Shown here one piece after another: positions 34,201 to 41,700 of a stretch of 52,509 bases of DNA (its first letter is position 1; every line of letters begins with the position of its first letter). Both the position numbers and the translations under genes were made by a program. The stretch covers positions 1 to 52,509 of IMG/VR virus record IMGVR_UViG_3300031576_000060; one strand, written 5' to 3'. Under the pieces are notes generated by a model, which was given only the letters and a program-made list of their open reading frames with translations, did not search any database and had not been told where the DNA came from. This stretch comes from a virus.

Positions 34201-36068
34201 TCCCCGCCCTTCTCCTCCCACGCGAGCGCGGCGGTCCGGTAGTGCGCCTCGACCCACCGGAACCCCAGCGGGTTGAACGCGAACAGGTCGTCCCGGTTGG
34301 TCGGCTTGGGCACGTTGTAGCCGTCCCAGAACACGATCTTGGCCACTTCGCTCATCGAGCGACCACGCAGCCGGTCCTTGACCGTCCCCTTGATGTCCCG
34401 CTTGGTGTAGTCGGGGCCCGCGTAGCTGCCGGGTGTCGTGCCGGTCGCGATCACCCCGCCGCCCGCATCCACCGCCTCCCAGGTGTGCCACCCCTGCGCG
34501 ACCTTCTTGCCGGCCGCCATCGGTTGACCCTGGGGCATCTGCTGTTGGGCTTGCGGCTGGGGCGTCAGCGGGGCGGCGGGCTGCGCCTGTCCCTGCTGCT
34601 GTTCCTCCGGCTGCCCGTCGGGCGAGCGCGTCAACCCCATGTCGTTCAGCTCACGATGGATCCGAACCAGGTCGTCGACCCCGTCCGCCTCGACCTCCCG
34701 GCTGAACTTGCCGTCCTGATCCCACACCTCTTTCGTGCGGGCCGGGTTGACCTTGCCGGGCTGAGGGGGCGGCGAGCCACCAGGCTGTCCGGTCTGCTGT
34801 CCGGGCTGACCCGGTTGAGCGGGCTTCGGCTCGGCGGGGCGCTCGGGCTCCATGGGGTTCTGCTGGGCGCTCCGGCCCGCACGTCCGAGCGGATCGGTCA
34901 GCTCCTTCTGGTAGTCGACCCCCGGACCGGGCTGCCGGTCGCGCTCCTCCCGTTCCTCCTCGGTCGTGATGCCGTAGCTCGCGGGGCACTCGCAGTCGGC
35001 GCACCCGAGGTCGTCGTGCCGGTTCTTCGGGCACCGGCACCCCGCGCACTCGTTCGATTGAGCGGTCCGGCCGACCAGCAGGTCGATCTGTTGGTCGCTC
35101 ATCTCGGCGATCGCCCCGTCCGACCAACCGGCCGCACGGAGCTGGGCGCGTCGCGACCCTTCCACCTGGATGACGCCAGCCGCCTCGTCGTAGTACCGAA
35201 CCCAGCCGTTCGGCCACCTGACCGCCACGGCGCCCGGGTGCTGGGGCACGTCGGTCGCGACCTCCCCGACCGTCCCGACCGGTACCGCGTCATCGACCTC
35301 TTGGACCCCGTAGCCCGGTTCGTCCGGATCCTTCTCGGGCGCCACCTTGGTGACCTGCTGGGCGCGCCGACGCCCTACGGACGCGTACGCGCGGTCGGGA
35401 TGACCCTCCTGCACGGCCGTCAGCTCCTCGAACGCTTGGTCGATCGAGCCGGCCTGCCGGTGGCCCGTCTTCGCGCGCTCCAGCAGCTCCCACCCGATCC
35501 CCACCATCTCGCCGAGCGACATCGCCGTGAACTTCTGTTGGTTGTTGGGGCTGAGGGCATCGTGGACCTGGACCAACATGTTGGCGGTGGTGGCGTCGAG
35601 TAGCGTGCCCTCCACCTCCTCGGCCTGATGGTTCTGCACGATCCGCCTGGCCACCTCGATGGTGTCGGCCGAGCTGACGCGCGGCTGCCCTGTTCCATCG
35701 GCCGGTTCATCGGCGACCGGGTAGCCGTCGGGCGGAGGTTCGCGGGTGACGGGTGGGGCGTCCGCCTTCTTCTCGCCCTCCAGCTCCAGGTAGAACTGGG
35801 CCTGGTGGCCCATGACGCTCGCCCTATCCTTCTTCAGCCTGACCCGATCGCCCACCTGAAAACCACCTGCTTGCGCGACTCGCGCGCCCACCGCGAACGC
35901 GTCCCCATGGATCGCGGCACGAACGAGCCCACGACCGATCTGGTCGATCGTGGGGCGTTGAAGAGCGCGGCGCGCTTCTTCGCCGCGGGCCTCGTGGGTC
36001 TGGTGGAACGCCGCATCCGTGATGGGTCCGGCGGGGCGGGCTCGACGTGCTGGTTGGCGGGTCGACAT
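31209..36068 (-). CDS. Giant zinc-ribbon mosaic protein (about 1,619 aa)
   Basis: ATG at 36068 (or 36071) follows GGGAGG. Segments in order: a beta-barrel-like start (GFQVGDRVRLKKDRASV), a conserved-looking helical segment (TIEVARRIVQNHQAEEVEG, LLDATTANMLVQVHDALS), a second beta segment, zinc ribbons, a Pro/Gln-rich linker, an unassigned folded region and many further Cys-rich modules. One module is duplicated: TLCGQPVDPGTM to WCPECEAAMG and TLCGQPVAPGAM to WCPACVAAVG. At least eight RxAQ-like motifs (RRRAQ, GRTAQ, GRSAQ, GRQAQ and others) lie between segments. No enzyme motif recognised. One of three giants with this plan in the window. Confidence 0.6.
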   Translation of the reverse strand: MSTRQPARRARPAGPITDAAFHQTHEARGEEARRALQRPTIDQIGRGLVRAAIHGDAFAVGARVAQAGGFQVGDRVRLKKDRASVMGHQAQFYLELEGEKKADAPPVTREPPPDGYPVADEPADGTGQPRVSSADTIEVARRIVQNHQAEEVEGTLLDATTANMLVQVHDALSPNNQQKFTAMSLGEMVGIGWELLERAKTGHRQAGSIDQAFEELTAVQEGHPDRAYASVGRRRAQQVTKVAPEKDPDEPGYGVQEVDDAVPVGTVGEVATDVPQHPGAVAVRWPNGWVRYYDEAAGVIQVEGSRRAQLRAAGWSDGAIAEMSDQQIDLLVGRTAQSNECAGCRCPKNRHDDLGCADCECPASYGITTEEEREERDRQPGPGVDYQKELTDPLGRAGRSAQQNPMEPERPAEPKPAQPGQPGQQTGQPGGSPPPQPGKVNPARTKEVWDQDGKFSREVEADGVDDLVRIHRELNDMGLTRSPDGQPEEQQQGQAQPAAPLTPQPQAQQQMPQGQPMAAGKKVAQGWHTWEAVDAGGGVIATGTTPGSYAGPDYTKRDIKGTVKDRLRGRSMSEVAKIVFWDGYNVPKPTNRDDLFAFNPLGFRWVEAHYRTAALAWEEKGGDVWASEAKVPIDIQGGRPIKVPMRIDGRGGEFKFDTYDVFTWVDAANGRKFGSLEEAQAFAEQWLAAAIEQETSSPRVGQKRGQFMDEVEQEGGEDGCPLCDAPVPQWSPGTGTCQACGYDAEAMAGVDETTGDPLFEEYARELDAIVGPSDVAGRAADTGDEGPERGDEFGWKPKRKTPSGAPSAGAPVETGVGTPSGASRRAQGVNGSYGVISGGPGYWRIDVFDANDQYVDGAASEDPNSLIEWAREKGYELRDAAPAHWKKSRRATGPEPWAMDQQPPSGEEPLHISKDKRTTLCGQPVDPGTMGVSDPVVWERTDPSVREYMGWCPECEAAMGKQASRRASYLSNAIDSCEGACDCPCHEYDGPESGLSSALDKCPWPCDCPCHPAVGGYDKAAQQDAIKDATGGRVASGYTDCACRDCFDVAIDGDGKPALCGDCEQAGCSIEGDGECQRADAYGMDQEGQAWAETSTAPMKASDQQRMNGGFGDDDDGTPSFYCATRGMQQLGQMDEQPDESFEQDADYQPEKYKPYSNPTPTEGPTKVRCQQCNNRFEVTKDDYWTCPECGSDAVTSIQARRRAAPPAPDAPLGGPVTMDETPEGPETFEDTTREADKNEYQRFVEDKAKEWGIDHPFDQPDERVSDFFEEIDREWGHDKDAADKMSVECLECGKTFKTSSPEPKCPKCGSYDIDLAKDASVFERLAAWYDDISDDKFKKKMKEKSDGKAKPSEDNEKEAQRGKRYPCPSCGKPDAISAQEKAKGYQCRDCTYRDEGGEAPGGWFDAAVHQAQADATHITDDFDTTLCGQPVAPGAMTYVHRDVYQESGGQGSGNLSAEEFWCPACVAAVGGRQAQQRSRPVPGKPYGIDLPGCPECEPLDASASRRRAQPLGMPPAAAGIQFEKSNERSKGDRVVWDLSWEPESLAAMSTEGIKQQIRSYVTREIGQRQATDRNSTKNWGFSADPTVEDIDVDAGIATVSFMTSEQAAPQVAPAEATE

Positions 36069-36081
36069 CATGGCCTCCCGG

Positions 36082-37794
36082 TCAGACGTTCTCGGGGTCG
36101 TCCGGACCGCGGACGTGCCGGAGGGTCCCGCGCAGCGCATCCCTCAAGGCCACACGGTCGACCCGCTTGCGCGCCGAGCGGCCGGGCGAAACCTTCCCGA
36201 CGTCGAAGGCGGCCGGCTCCTCGTCGCTGGAGTGACGGCCCAGGTTGGTGTCGGGCAGGCTGGTGCCCGCTTGATCGGCGCCTGGATGCTGGGGCTTGAC
36301 GGTTGGGTCGGAGAACCCCTCTTCCTCATTGACCCCTTCGCCCATGTTGGCGGCCGGCTCCGAAGTACCGGGCTGGTCTTGCGCGGGATGCTCCTGCTCG
36401 ATCGACCCGGCCTCCAGGCTGTCGACGTCCTGCCCGCTCGACTCCTCGCCGAGCGGCTGCTTGGCCTTCGGGGGCTTGACGGCGTCGGGCTGCTGGTCGT
36501 TGACCTCGCCGGCTTCGAGCGCCTGCCCCTCGACCACCCGGGCGAAGTAGTCGATCGCGGCGGTCATGCGACGGAGCGGCCACACCATCGGCGGTTCGCC
36601 GGTCCGCCGGTCGGACGTCATCTCGACCTGGTCGTTCGTCCCGAGCTGGAGGCGGTAGCGCCCCACCCGCACCTGCTTGCCTTCGAGCAGGATGTCCTCG
36701 ATGCGGGCGCGCGAAACCTTCTTGGTGGCCATGCGCGACTCCTCCGCTTCCTCGGCGGGCGCGTTCTCGCGCTCGTGTTGATCGACCAGTTGTTCGACCT
36801 GCTCGCCCAGCTCCGCGTCCTCCGGCTCATCCGTCTGGGCGCGACGACCGGACGCTCGCAGCTCCGCGTCTTCCTCGGCGAGCTTCTCGGCGTCGTCCGA
36901 TTGACCCGCGACCCCCGGGTTGAACTCGGGCTCGCTTGGCTTATCGGCGCGTCGCCCCTTCACGATCTTGTCGGCGTCGACCGCGTCGTCGAGCGATTGG
37001 CCTTCTTCGGGAACGTCCGGGTGGAACGCCTGCTCGCCCGCATCCCCCGCATCCCCGGCCTGCCGGCCCTTCTTGTCCTTGTCCTTCTGGATCGACCACG
37101 CGACCGCGTACGGCTCCTTGATGTCGGGATCACGCTTCAGCTCGTGCATCGTCTCTTCGGAGACGCCGGGGGGTGTGACGGCCGTCCGGTTGATCTCCGC
37201 GAGCATGAACGCGCGGGCCCGCCGGCTCAACGGATCGGAACCGTCAAGCCCGTTGTTTCGGATCGTCCGGTCGTAGTCGGCCTGCGAGTGGATCGTGGCG
37301 GCGAGCGCGCGCAACCGCTTGACCGGGAGCTGGTGGAACCCGGCGGCCGGCAGCACCTCGTCGAACAGGACACGCGCCATGCTCTTGGGGTACTCGCCGG
37401 TCGCGCGCCGCCGCAGCTCCGCGAGGTCCGCGATCGTGAGCGCCCCCTCCTTGTCGATCGTCCAGATGCGATGGAGCGTGAGGGCGGCGCGACGAAGACC
37501 GTAGTCGCGCGGGTTCGCGCGCGCGGTCCTGACGGCCAATTGGGCCGCGTCCCACTTGGAAATGGCGGGCGTCGGATCGTTCGCGAGCGAGCGGTGGAGC
37601 TGCTCGGCGATCTTGCGCCGCACCACCTCGACGTGCGGGGTCTTGGGTCTGGTGGCAGCGTCGTGCGCGGCTCTCTCGCGCGCATCCAGCTCGCCTCGCG
37701 CCTGCCGGAGATACCGTTGTCCCAGCTCCGAGTTGATGAGCCGGTCGAACGACGTGGTTGCCCCGTAGATCCCGGCCAGATGTCTCGTCTTCAC
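36082..37794 (-). CDS. Large helical and acidic protein (570 aa), unknown function
   Basis: Start is GTG at 37794, chosen because GGAGG lies six bases upstream; the frame continues upstream to 37920 without an SD. The N-terminal 230 residues are helical (SFDRLINSELGQRYLRQAR). A segment ELKRDPDIKEPYAVAWSIQ ends the helical part. The C-terminal half is acidic and linker-rich with GRRAQ and one beta segment (VRVGRYRLQLGTNDQVEM). A scaffold-like or virion role is possible; no family recognised. Confidence 0.6.
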   Translation of the reverse strand: MKTRHLAGIYGATTSFDRLINSELGQRYLRQARGELDARERAAHDAATRPKTPHVEVVRRKIAEQLHRSLANDPTPAISKWDAAQLAVRTARANPRDYGLRRAALTLHRIWTIDKEGALTIADLAELRRRATGEYPKSMARVLFDEVLPAAGFHQLPVKRLRALAATIHSQADYDRTIRNNGLDGSDPLSRRARAFMLAEINRTAVTPPGVSEETMHELKRDPDIKEPYAVAWSIQKDKDKKGRQAGDAGDAGEQAFHPDVPEEGQSLDDAVDADKIVKGRRADKPSEPEFNPGVAGQSDDAEKLAEEDAELRASGRRAQTDEPEDAELGEQVEQLVDQHERENAPAEEAEESRMATKKVSRARIEDILLEGKQVRVGRYRLQLGTNDQVEMTSDRRTGEPPMVWPLRRMTAAIDYFARVVEGQALEAGEVNDQQPDAVKPPKAKQPLGEESSGQDVDSLEAGSIEQEHPAQDQPGTSEPAANMGEGVNEEEGFSDPTVKPQHPGADQAGTSLPDTNLGRHSSDEEPAAFDVGKVSPGRSARKRVDRVALRDALRGTLRHVRGPDDPENV

Positions 37795-37960
37795 GCTCGG
37801 CCTCCGTCGACGCGCGCGCCGCACCACAGTAGGAATTGCGTACCGCGTACTACTGGCTTGCGCCCGTCGCCGGGGAGGTCCGGGTTGACCAGACTTCGTC
37901 CGGGTGATCGCCAGGAACATCCCAGAGTTTTACAGGCGCGTCAAGGTTCTACTTTTCCGC

Positions 37961-38752
37961 TCAGCCGACCGGACGGTCACGCAGACGTACCAGCGCCTCG
38001 AATAGACCGCGGAAACCGTCTTCCTCATGACCTGGCGACCCCTCGACCGCTTCACGGCCGACGGGCCACCGTTTCCCTGACGCGTAGCTCGCGAGCCATC
38101 GCCATACATCTCCCTCGCCCCCGTACATCTCGTCCCGGATGTGCCGGAGGCACCGGATGGCCGCCTGGACGTTGTGGACCCGGTTGAGCAGGTTGGGCTG
38201 ACGGCCGGCGTCGTCCCGGATGCGCGCGCACACGCCGGTCGGCATGATCTGCAAGAGGCCGACCTCACCGCGGCCACCGCGCCGTTGACCCGACGCAACC
38301 GATTCGGCCCAATTGCTCTCGTGCCACGCGATCGCCGCGACCAGATAGCCATCCAGCTCGGCGGAGACGAGTGGGTCGTCCCGGAACGGCCGGACCGCCC
38401 GTTCGATCACGTCCGCGATCCGTACGACATGGTTGTGGTAGAGCGCCACGCTCCTGGGGCGGTTGTGGATCCAGGGCGACCGCTCCATCCCGAACGCCAC
38501 GAGGGTCTCACGAAACTGCCGGGCGGCCCGGTCGTTCCGCTCCGACTCTTCGGCGTGGCGCCGCAAGAACGCTTGATCCTCGCGGACACGGTCGCGCGAG
38601 TTCGCCTCCATCTTGGCGCGCAGCTCCGCGCCGAAGTCCCGGACGACTGGTCGATCGCGCGGTGCAACATGGTTGTCGGCCGCCGCGTCCGTCCCGCACG
38701 CACAGCCGCTCGATAGCAACATGAACAACAAGAGCCATGAGTTGTGCATCAT
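37961..38752 (-). CDS. Lipoprotein lytic transglycosylase (SLT-like)
   Basis: A 263-residue protein starting MMHNSWLLLFMLLSSGC: an N-terminal signal with a lipobox (LSSGC, Cys 17), so lipid anchoring after export is predicted. The C-terminal domain fits soluble lytic transglycosylase: AAIAWHESNWAES with catalytic Glu 145, GEVGLLQIMP, NVQAAIRCLRHI and a final WLASYASG. It would cleave peptidoglycan without water. GGGAA lies upstream of the tandem ATGs. A lipoprotein wall hydrolase is unusual among phage lysins; it may act in entry, exit or host remodelling. Confidence 0.82.
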   Translation of the reverse strand: MMHNSWLLLFMLLSSGCACGTDAAADNHVAPRDRPVVRDFGAELRAKMEANSRDRVREDQAFLRRHAEESERNDRAARQFRETLVAFGMERSPWIHNRPRSVALYHNHVVRIADVIERAVRPFRDDPLVSAELDGYLVAAIAWHESNWAESVASGQRRGGRGEVGLLQIMPTGVCARIRDDAGRQPNLLNRVHNVQAAIRCLRHIRDEMYGGEGDVWRWLASYASGKRWPVGREAVEGSPGHEEDGFRGLFEALVRLRDRPVG

Positions 38753-38791
38753 GGTCGGTTCCCGTAGCACGGCCACCAAGATGCTTGCAAG

Positions 38792-39449
38792 CTAGGCGGT
38801 GGCGGGCATACCGGTTCGCTTGACGGGTGCAACTTCGTCGCCCAGACACAGCCATCCTTCTCGCTGGGTTCTGGCGAACAGCTCCACGTATGGGCCGGGC
38901 GAGACCTTCTCGACGATCTGCCGGTAGAACACCTCGGGCTTGCTCGAATGGCGCTCGTATGGAGCGAAGAAAAGGGAACGGATCGATGCCGAGAGCCGCT
39001 CGGGCCGCCCCATCTGGCCGATCAAGCAAGTCTCATGGGATGCCCTCAACGTCCTCCCCATCCCGAAGTGGAGCTTGTCCTCATCACCCAGCTCTTCGGC
39101 GTCGAACACGGGACCGGGCCCCTTCGAGACCTTCGCCCAGACCACCTCGGTCTTGAGCGTGAATCCCCACGCCTTCATGACGTCGAGCGCTTCCTGCTGC
39201 ATGGACGCGACCCGCCACAAGAACAGCCGGCAATCCGGTGCAAGATAGTGGCGGAGCGGGATCGCCCGACCGGTCTGCGGGTCCCGCTCGAACCCGTTCT
39301 CCGCATCATCGAGGAACCTGGCGATCTGGTCGACGGTCAGGACCCGGTAGTTCTTGGCGGCGCCTCGCGAGGCGCCAGGCAACTTGTCGCCGAAGAGGTC
39401 AAAGCCACGGCGGATCAGCGCAAAGCGTCTTGATCATGAGCGTGGACAT
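38792..39449 (-). CDS. MT-A70-family adenine N6-methyltransferase with internal +1 frameshift
   Basis: The start is ATG at 39449, five bases after a perfect GGAGGT. It reads MSTLMIKTLCADPPWL and then meets TGA at codon 17. The sequence at that point is CTT TGA C. Reading on in the +1 frame gives DLFGDKLPGASRGAAKNY and the rest of an MT-A70 methyltransferase (FLWRVASMQQEALDVMKAWG, EVVWAKVSKG, SHETCLIGQMGR, PYERHSSKPEVFYRQIVE, YVELFART). DPPW is the catalytic motif of this family. The joined product is 218 residues, normal for the family. The start overlaps the HNH gene's 3' end. Alternatives: a decayed gene or an assembly error. Confidence 0.8.
39398..39404 (-). other. Putative +1 programmed frameshift site CTTTGAC
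   Basis: The heptamer CTT TGA C is the same as the +1 shift site of bacterial prfB (release factor 2). It lies immediately after the DPPW codons, exactly where the methyltransferase frame must move +1. The prfB-like internal SD just upstream is not obvious here. Confidence 0.55.
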
Positions 39450-40017
39450 TCGGCACCTCCTTTCTGTGACGGAGGAAAGCCTCCGCTAGCCGGTACATCC
39501 GAGAGTCAGGACCGTCGTTGTGAAAGAGGTTCATGATGTTGAGCACGAACCGGACATTTCGCTTGGTGTAGCCACCACGCGGGTTGATCCGGTCGCAGCT
39601 CAACGAATTCCATGCGAACCCACGGCCCTTCTCCCCCTTCACCTTGGCCCACTTCATCGGGAGCCCTGTAAGGGCGCAGCACCACTGTTGTGTTTCTAGC
39701 TTCTTCAGAACCCATTCCTTCGTCAGATCAAACGGCACGCTCCTGTCTGACGAGGGACGTATACGGTGATACCCACCGCGCAAAGCGGAATGCCGACATC
39801 TTCGGATGATCTCGGCTGCCGCTCCCCGCTTTGTCATTCGTCTGTACTGCTCAATCCCTTTCGATTCACACACGCGGCAGACATTGTTGATCCACTGCTC
39901 CGACTTATATTCACGGAAGCGGCTTCGACACCGAAATAGCTCGATCGCGAGCATCTTCCTGCACGTGCGACACCGTTTTTTCGTACGGTCCGCGTTGTAG
40001 CTACTGTAGTCAGCCAC
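39415..40017 (-). CDS. Free-standing HNH-type homing endonuclease next to MT-A70 gene
   Basis: About 200 residues from a GTG at 40017; the frame is open further upstream, but that part covers the preceding gene's end and a promoter. The N-terminal half has paired Cys motifs (RCRTCRKMLAIELFRC, VCRVCESKG). The C-terminal part resembles an HNH/endonuclease VII-like core: QQWCCALTGLPM, AWNSLSCDRINPRGGYTK and VRFVLNIMNLF, the pattern of phage endonucleases with SxDRI-N. Its last codons contain the SD and start of the methyltransferase gene. Confidence 0.75.
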   Translation of the reverse strand: MADYSSYNADRTKKRCRTCRKMLAIELFRCRSRFREYKSEQWINNVCRVCESKGIEQYRRMTKRGAAAEIIRRCRHSALRGGYHRIRPSSDRSVPFDLTKEWVLKKLETQQWCCALTGLPMKWAKVKGEKGRGFAWNSLSCDRINPRGGYTKRNVRFVLNIMNLFHNDGPDSRMYRLAEAFLRHRKEVPNVHAHDQDALR

Positions 40018-40032
40018 GATCCACCGTGTGAC

Positions 40033-40061
40033 ACGTATTGCACGGCGGATAGCGTTGTCAA
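40033..40061 (-). promoter_or_regulatory. Sigma70-like promoter before the HNH gene
   Basis: TTGACA at 40061-40056 is followed after 16-17 bases by AATACG/ATACGT. The -35 overlaps the stop of the winged-helix gene. The upstream context GGAAAACGC matches the promoters near 21017 and 25726. Confidence 0.5.
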
Positions 40062-40585
40062 GCGTTTTCCGTAAGCCGGTAACCGGGATCGTTTCCACCC
40101 CTTCGACCCTCGACCGTGAACCCGGCCTTCCGCAACTTCTTGATCAGCCCACCGACCGACGCGGCCGCGACACCCGCGCGCGCGGCCAGCTCGTCGCCCG
40201 ACACGAACGAGTCGACGCAGTCGCGCAGGACCGACAACAAGGACGACTGACTGGGCGACAACGATTGCGACGGTTCGCTCCCGTTGGATGGGGCGGGTGA
40301 CGGAGGGAGACCACCCCGCTTCACCGGGGTCGCCACACGACCATCATCAGGTTGGCGGAGCGTGGCAGCCTTCTTGGTCGGCTTCTTGGTCGCCCGCTTG
40401 GTCGGCTTCTTGGTCGATTCCGTCTTGGTCGGACGCCTGGCCGGCATGGCTGCCACGACCGGCTTGGCCGGCTGCTGAACGCGAGGCAACCACTCGCCCC
40501 ACACACTCCTTAGCATCCGACCAAAATGGTTGGCCGCCATCTCCAGGACGAGATCGACCGCCTTGCCCACGACAGAGTAGTCCAC
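40058..40585 (-). CDS. Winged-helix protein with Lys-rich linker (175 aa)
   Basis: Start is GTG at 40585 with AAGGAAGG four bases upstream. The N-terminal 35 residues are a helix (VVGKAVDLVLEMAANHFGRM). A Lys/Thr/Pro/Ala-rich repeat (TKKPTKRATKKPTKKA) resembles histone H1-like tails. The C-terminal about 65 residues are a winged-helix domain: SQSSLLSVLRDC, SGDELAARAGVAAASVGGLI and a wing with GRRGGNDPGYRL. A DNA-binding or nucleoid-type protein is likely. It has its own promoter-like sequence upstream. Confidence 0.7.
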   Translation of the reverse strand: MDYSVVGKAVDLVLEMAANHFGRMLRSVWGEWLPRVQQPAKPVVAAMPARRPTKTESTKKPTKRATKKPTKKAATLRQPDDGRVATPVKRGGLPPSPAPSNGSEPSQSLSPSQSSLLSVLRDCVDSFVSGDELAARAGVAAASVGGLIKKLRKAGFTVEGRRGGNDPGYRLTENA

Positions 40586-40624
40586 AGCGCCTTCCTTTCG
40601 AGTTGCAGGGTTTCCCACAGCTCG

Positions 40625-40652
40625 ACGCTACCGCCCGGCCTGCGGATGTCAA
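40625..40652 (-). promoter_or_regulatory. Sigma70-like promoter before the winged-helix gene
   Basis: TTGACA (40652-40647), 16-base spacer, TAGCGT (40630-40625). CTTGACATCCGCA is identical to the promoter at 21018-21006. The -10 is weak. Confidence 0.5.
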
Positions 40653-40846
40653 GAGATATTTGAGATTGGGGTGGACCCGTGTCCGTCCGGTCGGCCCGAT
40701 TGCTCCACAGGCATTTCCCGGACTTCGTGTCGTCCACCACACGAGCACAGCTCGTTGGCCTCATCGACCGACAGGTCAGCGTCCTGCTGGGTGAGCGCAT
40801 CTTCCCACGCGACACCATCCTGACAGTAGACGCCCCACCGCCTCAT
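40649..40846 (-). CDS. Small protein (65 aa), unknown function
   Basis: ATG at 40846 overlaps the stop of the zinc-finger gene by ATGA. The product begins MRRWGVYCQDGVAWEDALTQ and includes ELCSCGGRHEV, a possible half zinc site. No SD is visible, so translation probably depends on coupling. Function unknown. Confidence 0.55.
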   Translation of the reverse strand: MRRWGVYCQDGVAWEDALTQQDADLSVDEANELCSCGGRHEVREMPVEQSGRPDGHGSTPISNIS

Positions 40847-41133
40847 CGAAGAGCGCGTTTCCACGACCCTCGGAACTCGTCGCCGGCATCGCGGCGGCGA
40901 CGACCGTGCTTCGACGCGCGCGCCGGTACACGCTCGGGAATGGGGTCGGGCGATGGAGTCACGGGCAACGTCGATCCGCCCTCGCGCGAGAGCTTCCGCT
41001 GCTGCCGGCATGTCCGGCATCGCTTGGGCGCCTTGTAGTCGGATCCGAACTTGTCGGACAGCCACTGCTGTTCGCCCTCCGTGAACACGAACGTGGTACC
41101 ACAGTCCTGGCACTTGATGTCAATGTCGGGCAC
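40843..41133 (-). CDS. Zinc-ribbon protein (96 aa)
   Basis: GTG at 41133 with GGAGGT upstream. Residues 8-45 form a recognisable probable zinc ribbon: IKCQDCGTTFVFTEGEQQW, then PKRCRTCRQQRK, close to the small zinc-ribbon family often annotated in bacteria as zf-trcl-like. The C-terminal half is basic and disordered-looking. The start overlaps the end of the YkgJ-like gene by 14 bases. Confidence 0.75.
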   Translation of the reverse strand: MPDIDIKCQDCGTTFVFTEGEQQWLSDKFGSDYKAPKRCRTCRQQRKLSREGGSTLPVTPSPDPIPERVPARASKHGRRRRDAGDEFRGSWKRALR

Positions 41134-41686
41134 GCGAACCTCCAGAAAGTAGCCAACGATCGATCCGCCGGTCTTCCTGGCCGGACGTGTCGCACCTGTA
41201 GTTTCGGCAGACCTCCGGTCTGTCCTGGTAGATCGAGCAGTCGTTCTCGGCGGTCAGGTAGACGCACCGGCCGTACACCCGCCGAAGGTAGTGGGCGCCG
41301 CGCGAGTCCACATCCATCTCGTACGTGCCGGCCGCCACTTCCTCGTCGGTCAGGCCGGCCGCCAAGATCATGCAGCAGGGTGCCGGGCATGTCGTGCAAT
41401 CGCGCTTGCCCGTCGCCTGGTTGATGACGGGAAGGCGGCGACGGACCGGCTGCCAGGTGGGCGGCGGAACGGATGGCGGATGGGCGGGTGCTGGCGCTGG
41501 TGCGGCGACCGCCTGGAGGGCGGGCACGAGACTGAGGTGGGATCTGCCACGTCCACGCCACGGACGACGGACGACCTCGGGGGCCCGGCTGGCCAGCCGA
41601 TCGAGCTGGTCGGCCGTCAGGAAGGCGGACAGGTCCACGCCCCCGAGGATCGAGAACTTGCCAAGTTGGATGCCGGGTCGACGCAT
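41120..41686 (-). CDS. YkgJ-type cysteine cluster protein (zinc/iron-chelating family)
   Basis: A 188-residue protein. From about residue 95 it matches the YkgJ/UPF0153 family: CTTCPAPCCMILAAGLTDEE, then GRCVYLTAENDCSIYQDRP and EVCRNYRCDTSG, with the usual CxxCxxxCC, CxYL and RPxxCRxY. The family binds zinc or iron; its role is not settled. The N-terminal 90 residues are basic and Pro/Ala-rich. There is no good SD; the ATG lies 15 bases after the upstream stop. Confidence 0.85.
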   Translation of the reverse strand: MRRPGIQLGKFSILGGVDLSAFLTADQLDRLASRAPEVVRRPWRGRGRSHLSLVPALQAVAAPAPAPAHPPSVPPPTWQPVRRRLPVINQATGKRDCTTCPAPCCMILAAGLTDEEVAAGTYEMDVDSRGAHYLRRVYGRCVYLTAENDCSIYQDRPEVCRNYRCDTSGQEDRRIDRWLLSGGSRARH

Positions 41687-41700
41687 GCGGTACTACAGAA

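Noticed and set aside
37795-37960. Possible promoter (TTGACG) before the 570-residue gene
   Set aside because: No convincing -10 at 16-18 bases; the gap otherwise shows nothing recognisable.
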